From Bacteroidales bacterium (GTDB lineage Bacteria > Bacteroidota > Bacteroidia > Bacteroidales > P3): a stretch of DNA of 64,000 bases. Below the pieces are notes generated by a model. That model ran no database searches, was not told where the DNA came from, and worked only from the letters and a program-made list of their open reading frames with translations. Each line of letters starts with the position of its first letter. Positions within the stretch are counted from its first letter, which is position 1. Both the position numbers and the translations under genes were made by a program. This document shows, one piece after another, positions 1-8,600 of the stretch. The stretch is from assembly GCA_017616895.1 (NCBI GenBank), contig JAFZXE010000011.1:62001-126000 (forward strand), written 5' to 3'.

Positions 1-545
1 TCGAGAAAGCCCACAAGTCGGTGTTTGACCTCTTCCTTCAGATATTGGACGAAGGCAAGCTGCACGACCGTCTCGGACGTGTTGGAGACTTCTCAAACGC
101 CTTGATTCTCTTCACCTCCAACATTGGAGCGCAGACCATTGTGGAGAAGTTCAACAGCGGCGTGGTGCCAGAGAACAACGAGCTTATGGACATCATGCAG
201 GGCTACTTCCGCCCCGAGTTCCTGGCCCGACTGACAGAGATAGTGCCGTTCTCGCCGATAACCGACAAGACCGTCACAGCCATCTTCGATATCCACATGA
301 AGGGACTGCTGAAACTGCTTGCCGAGCAGAACATCACCCTTGAACTCACGCCCGAAGCTCGCGAGACCATCGCCCTACGCGGCTATAACCAGCAGTACGG
401 CGCACGTCCTGTGTTGGGCATCATCCGTAAGGAACTTCGTCACCCCATCTCGAAGATGATGATAGCCGGCACCATCAAACCCGGCGACCACATCGTAGTT
501 GGATTGGACAGCGAGGGCAACCCGGATATTAAAGTTAAACAGTAA
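1..545 (+). CDS. tssH: T6SS sheath-recycling ATPase ClpV/TssH, C-terminal part
   Basis: The reading frame is open from the left edge, so this is the 3' end of a gene that begins outside the window (in-frame codons from base 3). It encodes the end of a ClpB/ClpV-type AAA+ protein: the segment EKAHKSVFDLFLQILDEGKL, the sensor-1 type LFTSNIGAQ, the stretch YFRPEFLARL and the C-terminal small domain with YNQQYGARPV. ClpV hexamers pull contracted TssB/TssC sheath apart in the cytoplasm so it can be reused. Eighteen bases separate it from the next gene, and the sheath genes follow, which favours ClpV over housekeeping ClpB. The N-terminal domain that would separate the two is not visible. Confidence 0.88.
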   Translation, partial: EKAHKSVFDLFLQILDEGKLHDRLGRVGDFSNALILFTSNIGAQTIVEKFNSGVVPENNELMDIMQGYFRPEFLARLTEIVPFSPITDKTVTAIFDIHMKGLLKLLAEQNITLELTPEARETIALRGYNQQYGARPVLGIIRKELRHPISKMMIAGTIKPGDHIVVGLDSEGNPDIKVKQ

Positions 546-562
546 TAACTCCGAATACGACA

Positions 563-1348
563 ATGAAAACAAAATTTATTCTATCTACTGCAATCATGTG
601 CTGTGCAGCGGTACTGCTGCTCTTCAGCTGCAAAAAAGATGAAGTAACCTATCAGAAAGGCTACACTTACGAGGTTGAAATGGATATACTGGCAAGTGTT
701 GGCTACACGTCAAGCGAGGCTCAGTCCATAATGGATGCGTTTAATCAGGCCATCGGTTACGACGGCACTATGTATCGGACATATTCCAGCCTGAAAGACG
801 ATGAGATGAAGTCGGCCTGCGATGCCGTGAGCCGCAGATACACCGACCTGAACAGTGTCTATCTGGTTTATACGCTTTACCGCATCACCGACGACCCCAC
901 CCCCGGTGCAGAAAGGAGTACCGAAGTCTTAGCCACCTACAAGTTTGGACGCGCCTTGACCACACCATACGTTAAATATTCATTCAGTTCAAACGAGGAT
1001 GAAGCATACACTGCCTTGGAGGCCATGCGTGAATCGCTCGGCGACAACTATACCACTGCCCTGCGTAATCTCAGGGTTCTCGTGGGACGTCACATTTCCA
1101 CTTCCACAGGCTCGTCCACATCCCCATCAGTATTCGAGACCACGTTGAGCGATGTTATTGGCCATCCATTTGAAGAGAATGATACCGACGAAGCCTATCT
1201 CAGGTCGGTCTGCGACTCCATAGCCGATGCACATTCGGGCGACATGATGGCGGTTGAGGCTGTTGTGACGCTTTCCAAGACAGGCCTGCTCAACGGTCAG
1301 AAAACCGACATCTGGACCAGGACGTTCCCCGGAAATCTGGATAAATAA
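563..1348 (+). CDS. T6SS-locus lipoprotein, function unknown
   Basis: A 261-aa protein with a lipoprotein signal peptide: basic start, hydrophobic stretch, then a lipobox ending LFSC with the lipidated Cys at residue 23, followed by KKDE. The mature part is soluble, mixed alpha/beta and rich in Ser/Thr, with no domain I recognise. It lies between clpV and the sheath genes on the same strand with short gaps, so it is probably cotranscribed. T6SSiii systems replace TssJ/L/M with TssN-TssR, one of which (TssQ) is a lipoprotein. This gene could fill that role, but the assignment rests on position and lipidation only. Confidence 0.7.
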   Translation: MKTKFILSTAIMCCAAVLLLFSCKKDEVTYQKGYTYEVEMDILASVGYTSSEAQSIMDAFNQAIGYDGTMYRTYSSLKDDEMKSACDAVSRRYTDLNSVYLVYTLYRITDDPTPGAERSTEVLATYKFGRALTTPYVKYSFSSNEDEAYTALEAMRESLGDNYTTALRNLRVLVGRHISTSTGSSTSPSVFETTLSDVIGHPFEENDTDEAYLRSVCDSIADAHSGDMMAVEAVVTLSKTGLLNGQKTDIWTRTFPGNLDK

Positions 1349-1405
1349 GCGGCCTGCAAATTGAAAACACACATAAAATTATTATAAACAAAAAACATTA
1401 CAGTT

Positions 1406-1870
1406 ATGGCAATGAAAGAAAATTTCATCTCGATGGCTCCCGATGAGGAGAGCAGCGCGAAAGTCAGTCTAATCGACCAGAACAAAACCTTGATGATCGA
1501 CCAGTACACCACCGATGTGGATGCCGGCAACCCCGAGTTTGTCGAGGACATCCAGAACATCAACGATGCCTTTGAGCACTTCAAACCCAAGGTTGATGTC
1601 ACCTTCACCGATGCCGAAGGCGGTGCCGTGGAAGAGACACTGAAATTCGGAGAAATCCGCGACTTCGAAGCCAACGGTGGCAAAGGCCGTCTGGTAGAGA
1701 ACAGCGAGTTTCTCTCTGGAGTGAAGATGAAAATCGAGACCAACCAGAAGGTCCGCAAGAGCATAGAGCAGAACCGCAAGCTGCGCGACATCCTGAAAGA
1801 GGAAGGCAGCCGCGAGGAGCTGAAGCAGATGCTCCAGTCGATGCTCGACGAACTCAACGAAAACGAATAA
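1406..1870 (+). CDS. tssB: T6SS contractile sheath small subunit TssB
   Basis: A 154-aa protein of the TssB/VipA family. Typical features are the N-terminal strand region, the middle segment NDAFEHFKPKVDVTFTD, the conserved FGEIRDFEANG patch, and a C-terminal helix running from about residue 105 that in the family packs against TssC. It would form the contractile sheath with TssC around the Hcp tube. The stop is 53 bp before tssC. The length is normal for the T6SSiii group. Confidence 0.93.
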   Translation: MAMKENFISMAPDEESSAKVSLIDQNKTLMIDQYTTDVDAGNPEFVEDIQNINDAFEHFKPKVDVTFTDAEGGAVEETLKFGEIRDFEANGGKGRLVENSEFLSGVKMKIETNQKVRKSIEQNRKLRDILKEEGSREELKQMLQSMLDELNENE

Positions 1871-1923
1871 ACCATCGTAAGTTCACCACAACCTACAATT
1901 GAAAACAAAAAACTAAAACTAAT

Positions 1924-3282
1924 ATGGCAGAAACAGAAAAGAAAAAAGCCCAGGCCGTAGAACAGGCTGGTGCCGAACTACAAGAAAAAGGTAAAGATGT
2001 CAGCCAACTATTGTCGCAGTACGGCGGATTCAACGCCATCCGCGGCTTCATGCCCGATGCCGACAACATGAACCCAGCCCGCAAGGCCGCCAAGGACGTG
2101 TTCCTGAAAGACAAGCGTTTCAAAGACAAACGCGCTGTCTTAGCTCGTGAAATCACACGTTGGCTGGAGCTCCTCGACCAGGAAGGCGTCGATGGCGCCA
2201 CCGGCTATGCCGAAGCCTGCAAACAGGAAGAAGAAAAATACACCAAGGTGCTGAAACAGGGCATCACCGATGCTCTCTACGCCACCAAGGACTTGGAGCG
2301 TTCCTACCGCGAACTCGACTCTTTCTTCAAGACCTGCGGAACCGACAAGGTGAAGAACCTCCGCATCATCAATGTGAAGAAAGAAGACATCGCCGATGCC
2401 GATTCAGGCTTCGCCAACGAAGTCGAAGACATACTTCGCAACGGCTTCGACCGTCTGAGCCTCAAGGACGCCTACAGCCTCGTCTGCATCCCCGGCGCAG
2501 TGCTCAACGACAAAGTCGATTTGCTCCAGTGGGCAAAGATGGCATTCAAATACAAAGTGATGCTGATTACCGACCATGCCGACGAATACTCGTTCGACGA
2601 CCTGCAGGCCAATACCGAAGGCTATCACGACAGCGACCAGGAGCTCATGAACGTGGTGATGTGCGCCAACTGGATAGTGGGACGCGAAGCCGAGAAGATG
2701 TCGGCCGACGAGGAAGACGCCAAGGCGTTCTATATCGCACCTTCGGCAGCCCTCTGCGGAAAGCTTTACAACGAGACCGCCAACATGGCGCAGGGAGCCG
2801 GCGGAAAGAAATACGGCACCCTCGACGGAGTGAAAGGCGTGAAGAGCGACCTGCTCAAGTCCGAAATCGCCTCGCTGATGGACAACCAGGTTATCCCGAT
2901 GGTCTATAGCGAAGGCCGCGTGATGGCGTTCAACAACACCACCCTCTACAACGGCGACCTCGACGCAATGAAGGAGTACCCCATCGTTCGCGTGTTCGAC
3001 TGGGTGAAGAAGGTGCTTATGAACTTCGTCCATGAGGTGGCACTTGAGAACTGGGATCCGTACAACAGCCCGAAGGAACTGAAAGCAAAAATACAGGAGT
3101 TCCTCAACCAATACAAAGGCTACGGCAACCTGTTCCAGAACTACGAAATCGGCGAACCGCGTCAGGACCCCGTCACGAAGCAGATTACCTGCGACATCAC
3201 GCTGACCCCGTTCTACGCAGCCAAGAACTTCGTCATCAAGGTGGCCGCCGACAAGAAGGACAAAGAGGCTACGCTGGCGTAA
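1924..3282 (+). CDS. tssC: T6SS contractile sheath large subunit TssC
   Basis: A 452-aa protein of the TssC/VipB family, normal in size for Bacteroidota. After a Lys/Glu/Gln-rich start it carries the sheath core, including a conserved region around DWVKKVLMNFVHEVALENWDPYN near the C-terminal third, followed by a C-terminal beta-rich segment. It assembles with TssB into the cytoplasmic contractile sheath whose contraction drives the Hcp/VgrG tube outward. A 267-bp gap full of short repeats follows before the first hcp gene, so hcp may also have its own transcription start. Confidence 0.93.
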   Translation: MAETEKKKAQAVEQAGAELQEKGKDVSQLLSQYGGFNAIRGFMPDADNMNPARKAAKDVFLKDKRFKDKRAVLAREITRWLELLDQEGVDGATGYAEACKQEEEKYTKVLKQGITDALYATKDLERSYRELDSFFKTCGTDKVKNLRIINVKKEDIADADSGFANEVEDILRNGFDRLSLKDAYSLVCIPGAVLNDKVDLLQWAKMAFKYKVMLITDHADEYSFDDLQANTEGYHDSDQELMNVVMCANWIVGREAEKMSADEEDAKAFYIAPSAALCGKLYNETANMAQGAGGKKYGTLDGVKGVKSDLLKSEIASLMDNQVIPMVYSEGRVMAFNNTTLYNGDLDAMKEYPIVRVFDWVKKVLMNFVHEVALENWDPYNSPKELKAKIQEFLNQYKGYGNLFQNYEIGEPRQDPVTKQITCDITLTPFYAAKNFVIKVAADKKDKEATLA

Positions 3283-3295
3283 GTGGCTAATGTTT

Positions 3296-3415
3296 GATTG
3301 TTTGAAGGTTTTAAAGGTTTAAAAGGTTTTAATGTTGAAAGGTGGGAAGGTGTGAAGATGTGAAGGTGTTGAGGTGTTAAGATGTGAAGGTGTTGAGGTG
3401 GGTGATACTCTAACA
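3296..3415 (+). repeat. Degenerate purine/T tandem repeat tract after tssC
   Basis: The 3283-3549 gap contains a G/A/T-rich, nearly C-free run built from variants of GAAGGTTTTAAAG and then AAGGTGTTGAGGTGTTAAGATGTG. It begins about 14 bases after the tssC stop. The remainder (3420-3549) is AT-rich with recurring AATCAAACAAT words. I see no coding potential and no clear promoter consensus. Confidence 0.6.
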
Positions 3416-3549
3416 AATACACTAGCAAACAATTTCACAATCGAACAATTTCACAATACTTTAATCAGACATTCAAGCAATCAAACAATCTTTTTTCGAT
3501 AATCAAACAATACAGTTAACTTTTTTATAAACAATTAAATCAAAAAAAC

Positions 3550-3942
3550 ATGGCAAAAACACCTGTTAAAATCGAAATTGACGGTTACAAGGAGAGAGAA
3601 GTCCTAATGGTAACCTATGAGTTTGACCAAGCTACCGACGTCGAAGGACAGATGGCAGGCATTCCGCGTGGCGGCAAAATCACCGTCAGAGTGAAAGCTC
3701 TCAACGACGGCACCCCCGACCTTCTGGCCTGGATGGTAGAGCGCAATCTGCCCAAGAACGGCACCATCACCTTCAACGAGACGAAGACCGGCAAGGAGAT
3801 GAAGACCATCAAGTTCACCAACGGCTACTGCGTCAGCTTCGACGAGAAGTGGGAAGACAAGCAGGGTCACTACGAGGAGATAGTCATCACCTGCAAGAAA
3901 ATCGAGTTCGGCAACGTCGTTTATGAGAACGATTGGGCATAA
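3550..3942 (+). CDS. tssD: T6SS inner tube protein Hcp (TssD), copy 1
   Basis: A 130-aa Hcp-family protein. It shows the Bacteroidota Hcp pattern: an early VTYEFDQATD strand, the IPRGGKITVRVKA strand pair, a LLAWMVERNL helix, and C-terminal strands ending in VITCKKIEFG. Hcp hexamers stack to form the tube inside the TssB/C sheath and can carry small effectors. It is followed by an 8-bp tandem repeat and a second hcp that is clearly homologous but diverged. Several Hcp paralogues in one locus are usual for T6SSiii. Confidence 0.93.
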   Translation: MAKTPVKIEIDGYKEREVLMVTYEFDQATDVEGQMAGIPRGGKITVRVKALNDGTPDLLAWMVERNLPKNGTITFNETKTGKEMKTIKFTNGYCVSFDEKWEDKQGHYEEIVITCKKIEFGNVVYENDWA

Positions 3943-3949
3943 CTTGAAT

Positions 3950-4053
3950 GTGTTAATGTGTTAATGTGTTAATGTGTTAATGCGTGAATGCGTTAGTGCG
4001 TTAATGCGTGAATGTGTGAATGTGGGAATGCGTTAGTGTGTTATTGTGGGGGT
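3950..4053 (+). repeat. 8-bp tandem repeat (GYGTTAAT type), 13 units
   Basis: Thirteen consecutive 8-bp units, beginning with four perfect GTGTTAAT copies and drifting through GCGTGAAT, GCGTTAGT and GTGGGAAT. It starts about 8 bases after the stop of the first hcp gene. The same 8-bp family recurs at 18542-18621, 22047-22110 and 51522-51593. Confidence 0.9.
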
Positions 4054-4131
4054 GTTTACACATTTAAACATTCAACCAACTTCTTACTTAAACAAATAAA
4101 TAATTAAACAAATCAAAACAATCAAAATATT

Positions 4132-4530
4132 ATGGCAGAGAATGTAACACCGGTACAATTAGCCGTTAAGGATTTCGAGACCCGCGAGGTCATCATGATA
4201 GACTATAAATTCGACCAGGCCACCGACCGTGAGGGCCAGATTTCAGGTATTCCCCGTGGAGGCAAAGTGACCATCCGCGTGAAGGCCATGAACGATGGCA
4301 ACAACCAGCTCCTGCAGTGGATGCTCGCCCCGAACGACCCGCGCGACTTCACCGCCACCTTCTTCAACACCGTTGATGGTTCGACCATGAAGGAACTCAA
4401 GGGCACTGGCTGCTACTGCGTCAACTACAAGGAGAAATGGGAAGACGGCGAAGAGCACTTCGAGGAAATCGAGGTGGTTTGCCAGAAACTCGAGAACGGC
4501 CCTGTGGCTTTCGAGAATCCTTGGAAATAA
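4132..4530 (+). CDS. tssD: T6SS inner tube protein Hcp (TssD), copy 2
   Basis: A 132-aa Hcp-family protein sharing the IMIDYKFDQATD, IPRGGKVTIRVKAMNDG and NYKEKWEDGEEHFEEIEVVC pattern with the preceding gene, at what looks like about half identity. It is a second tube subunit, either used interchangeably or specialised for another cargo. A strong hairpin terminator lies directly downstream, so transcription of the hcp pair may be partly separated from the distal genes. Confidence 0.93.
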   Translation: MAENVTPVQLAVKDFETREVIMIDYKFDQATDREGQISGIPRGGKVTIRVKAMNDGNNQLLQWMLAPNDPRDFTATFFNTVDGSTMKELKGTGCYCVNYKEKWEDGEEHFEEIEVVCQKLENGPVAFENPWK

Positions 4531-4550
4531 ACACTCTAACAACCTATTCC

Positions 4551-4601
4551 ACCAGTCTTTCGGAGGGCACGCCCTCCGAAGACTGGTTTTGATGATTTTT
4601 T
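4551..4601 (+). terminator. Intrinsic terminator after hcp copy 2
   Basis: An 8-bp perfect inner stem (CGGAGGGC with GCCCTCCG, loop AC) is extended by a further arm (ACCAGTCTTT with AAGACTGGT, one mismatch). It is followed by TTTT and, 6 bases later, a run of six Ts. It begins 21 bases after the stop codon. Confidence 0.8.
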
Positions 4602-4604
4602 ATT

Positions 4605-4667
4605 ACTAGAAACACTAGAATCACTAGACGCACTAGAATCACTAGATTTACTAGATTTACTAGACCT
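4605..4667 (+). repeat. 9-bp tandem repeat (ACTAGAATC type), 7 units
   Basis: Seven head-to-tail 9-bp units of the pattern ACTAGANNN follow directly on the terminator, then degrade into CACTAATTACTAATTACC. They occupy most of the gap before the double-Hcp gene. Confidence 0.85.
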
Positions 4668-4705
4668 ATCACTAATTACTAATTACCAATCACTAACCCA
4701 TCCCC

Positions 4706-5662
4706 ATGGCCTATACAGCACATTTACAGTTCGGCGACAACGACCTGAAAAAATACAATTCAAAGACATACCTGATATCTGAAATAAAAGTACACACTGT
4801 ACGCCGCCACAACGGGTTTCGGCCCGATGCCGACAAGGTGTGTGAGAGCATTGTTTTCACAATGCGGGTGCCACCCAAAGACGACTTAAGCATCTACAGG
4901 TGGTATGTTGACGGCGAGTCGCTGAGCGGACGCTTTCTTATGGAGTTGTCGGACGAATATTCGCAGAAAGGAAATTGCCTGTGCAAGGAGCTGACCTTCA
5001 ACAATGCGGAATGTTTTGACATAGCCGAGCGCTACAGTGCTGACATCGACCGTCCGCGCGAGATAACACTCTCGATCATGGCAGAGAGCGTGGCAATGGA
5101 CGATGTGGAAATAACAAAACCTGCGTTTACCCCGACAGGCAACGCCATAAAGGGGTTGGTGGTGACCGAAAACCTTGCAAACAAAGAGGGTCAGACGGTC
5201 GATGAAAACTCGCCCACCTGCTACACCCTGCAAGACTACGGCTATAGCAGCCACCGCCAACGAGGCAACGGAGGCTTCCCATACGGCCCGACGCTTTCAA
5301 CATGCCTCGACTTCACAGTGAGGTTGGAGAGTTCCAAGGGAGGCAAGGCATTCTATGAAAACATGGACATCAACGAACCCAACTTTTTCACGTTCCTTTT
5401 CGACACCATGATAAGCAAGAAAAACACATTGTCCAGTTTTTCCAACGCGTTGGTGGTGCGAGGCTATGTGGTGGATGTAGAAGAGTCGTACGACAAAGAT
5501 CCCGACACAGACGCCACATCCGAAAACGAGACAGGCAAGCCGCGCATGATGCTGATGCGAGTGAAACTGCTGATGACCGACATCAACTTTGTGGGAGACA
5601 ACAGCACAGCAGGCACGTCGTCAGCCTCCGTCCTTTTCAACTGGCATCTGACAAACGATTAA
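4706..5662 (+). CDS. Double-length Hcp-like protein (tandem TssD fold)
   Basis: A 318-aa protein. Its first ~145 residues match the Hcp/TssD pattern: a YLISEIKVHTVRRHNG strand, the SIVFTMRVPP strand, then a YRWYVDG helix and a final REITLSIMAESV strand. The second half (about residues 195-310) repeats a similar layout: FTVRLESSKG, FFTFLFDTMIS, LVVRGYVVDVEES and MRVKLLMTDINFVGD. I read it as two Hcp-like barrels in one chain. It sits directly before vgrG (24 bp), away from the simple hcp genes. Three copies would form a pseudo-hexameric ring matching a VgrG trimer, so a tube-spike adaptor is a reasonable inference. An effector-carrying extended Hcp is the alternative. Confidence 0.65.
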   Translation: MAYTAHLQFGDNDLKKYNSKTYLISEIKVHTVRRHNGFRPDADKVCESIVFTMRVPPKDDLSIYRWYVDGESLSGRFLMELSDEYSQKGNCLCKELTFNNAECFDIAERYSADIDRPREITLSIMAESVAMDDVEITKPAFTPTGNAIKGLVVTENLANKEGQTVDENSPTCYTLQDYGYSSHRQRGNGGFPYGPTLSTCLDFTVRLESSKGGKAFYENMDINEPNFFTFLFDTMISKKNTLSSFSNALVVRGYVVDVEESYDKDPDTDATSENETGKPRMMLMRVKLLMTDINFVGDNSTAGTSSASVLFNWHLTND

Positions 5663-5685
5663 GCAACCTATAAACGCACCCCTGT

Positions 5686-8600
5686 ATGGCGAATTATATA
5701 CTTAAGCTGAAAAACGACGGCATAGACTATACGACAAATAATAACGAGTTGTTGGAATACGTTGAAATTGGCCAAAACAAAAAGACAATTTTACTTAACA
5801 AGGAAGGCACTGAGAGTATTGACCTCAGCCTCCACAAGATGTCGTTCCATCGCAAGGTTTATGAGCCGGGACTCATTGACGCCACAATTCAAATTAGCGT
5901 GGACACCAGCAAGAATATGCCGAAAATACAGAAATTGCTTGATCTGTTCATGCGGAAGATTGTGCAATTGGATGTAAAGACAACCAATCAAAATAATGAA
6001 AAAATCACCATCAATATTGCAAGCGAATACTATGTCCACGAGATACGGCCAAGGTATAAAACCAATAAAACCAATAAAACCTCGATGTATGTGGAACTAA
6101 AAATATACAGCATCGACAACCTTATGCGTATCAACAAGTTCAGCGAGGCATACTTAGGTCGTAAGCTGCGCGAATATATTGTAAAGGAAGGTATAAAGGA
6201 CTACAGTTTCAAGGGAAAGACCTTCTATGGAAAAGAAAAAGACAATCCGTATAAAATAAAATTGAGTGATAATGACGTCTTGCAGAACCTGTCATACGGT
6301 GATGTAGAATTCATACAGCCCTATCTGGTGCAGTACAACGAGACGTTCTACGATTTTCTGGCACGTGTATGCAACCGTTGTGGTGAGTTTATGTATTTTG
6401 AGAATGGGGAGCTGCATGTAGGCCTGCATCTTGACAAGTCTGCTACGACAAAATACAAAAAACTGATTAATCTTAATGAGGACAAATGCAATAGTATTGA
6501 CTATCAAAATATTTCAGAGGGAGTGATATCCGTTGAGAACTATTCACACGACAGTTTGAAGTACGAAGAATTTGATAACGCTGGGAATTTGAGAAATGCA
6601 CCAGAGAATAATGATGAAAGTTACAATATAAAACAAATAAATGAGACTGGTGCCTATCCTGAAACAAAAACGGCAGAAGATGGCCGGCCTACAAAGATAT
6701 ACAACGATGAGGTCTCGAACAACGAGTTTTTTATGCCACTCTACCGTGACGAGTTTTCAGGAGGGTGGAGGGAGCAATATTTTAAGAATAATATCGGAGA
6801 ATATATACCTTTGGGATTGGAAGCTCTTTCTTGTTATGATATAGTAGACGCTTCTATCCACCTTCTGGCTGGTGCGGGTAAAATTGAGCTTAAGGATCTA
6901 ATAAAAGGCGACAAAGCAAAAGAAGACGGCAACGAGATAATAAAAACCTGGGCAGGAACGGAGAAAGACAAGAAAGGCAATGACATTCCTGTAAAAATGG
7001 GCGTACCGTTTGCCGACAACGAAAGGCATCGTTGGACCACTCTCTGCTATTATAGCGACATCAAGAACAACGAGGAGATCCAAGAGCAAAAAAAGGTAAA
7101 CGTCGATATGGGAGATGCGTTTGAGAATTTACGATTGGGGGACGTGGTGACATTACCATACGACGAGGGCAATAGATATGTCGTTATTGAGGTAGGGATG
7201 GACAGTGAAACAATCGATAGTGAGTCTGGTAATGGAGAGTCAACGACAACCTACAGTAGCAACATGTGCTTCAGCGCTATGCCAATCATAGAAACGACCG
7301 ATACTCCTCCAGCTTGGCAGAGTGCAAAAGTTAACAATGTTACAACATTGGAAGCGAAAAAAATGCTTAAATTCTTTCCACCGTTGCTGAAGACGGGCGC
7401 ATTCCGGCAGTCCGAGCCGCAACATGCTATCGTGATTGACAGCGACGACCCCAAGAACCAAGGTCGCGTAAGGATACGTTTCACATGGCAACACTATGTG
7501 GATTTGAACCAAATAACAACAAGCGACATTACAGTATCCAGTATTAAAAGTACAATAAAAGTCCTGAAAACTGTATATGAAAAAGTATCTGCGATTCCTG
7601 GGAAGAAAGAAAATGCTACGGATACTGAAAAAAAAGATAGGAATGACAAAATAGGAAATATCAAAAAAGATACCAACTTAAGCAATGAAATCACTAACAT
7701 TGAAACAGCCAAGGGTAAACTTGATGATCCTAAAACTAAGAGTTGGAAACGAGACCCGGAAATATTGAACGAATGTAAAAAGAACATTAAAAAGATAAAG
7801 GAAAAAATCGCTAAACTTTCGGATGATATCGACCAGAAAAAAATAAATGAAATAATGGCCGACCTAAAGAAGGAACAGAACCGGCTGGAAAAGGTGTTGT
7901 TGAAGAAGAATGATGCGGATAAGGAGAAAGAATGGATATTGCTCGAGGCGGGAACCCCTTGGATACGTATGGTAACTCCGATGGCCACCAAGGGCGGCGG
8001 CATGTATTTCAAACCCGAGAAGGGCGACGAGGTGATGGTGGATTTTGAGAACGGCAATGTAGAGCGTCCGTTTGTGGTGGGTGCGCTCTATTCCAAGAAT
8101 GTGGTAGCGCCGATGACCCCTGCGAATGAGTTTGCACCAGGCGAACACCGCATCATCAAGTCGCCTAACGGGCATCACATAAAATTTGAAGATGCCACCA
8201 ACCTTACCACAATGCTTTCGTTTCTACCCGCATTTAAGTTCTTGAAACAATGGAACATAATGCCACCAAAACTTGACATAGGCGATAGTGATAGCATGAT
8301 AAACAATCTTGCACGGAACATTATGGGGGGGATAACCATTGGAGATGGTTTGGAGTTATGTAAAATTAACATATCAGGACATGACCGCAAGGTGACGGTG
8401 CAATCGACCATCGGCGATGTTGAAATCAGTGCCCTTTCCGGCATCACCGTAAGTGCACCAAATGGCAACATAAAGATAGAGGGCAAAAATATCGACATCG
8501 CTGCAGGCAATCGGCTTACATTAACATCAGGCACCAATATATATAATAAATATAAGAATCCTTTGAGCCAAGGTGGGATTTTTTCAAAAGATTTTTGGAC

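Noticed and set aside
2160-2909. 249-codon + strand frame inside tssC
   Set aside because: Arg/Pro/His-rich translation, wholly inside tssC in another frame; typical shadow.
3950-4053. CRISPR array
   Set aside because: Units are directly adjacent without spacers, only 8 bp long and not palindromic; the other arrays are likewise simple tandem repeats, and no cas genes are present.
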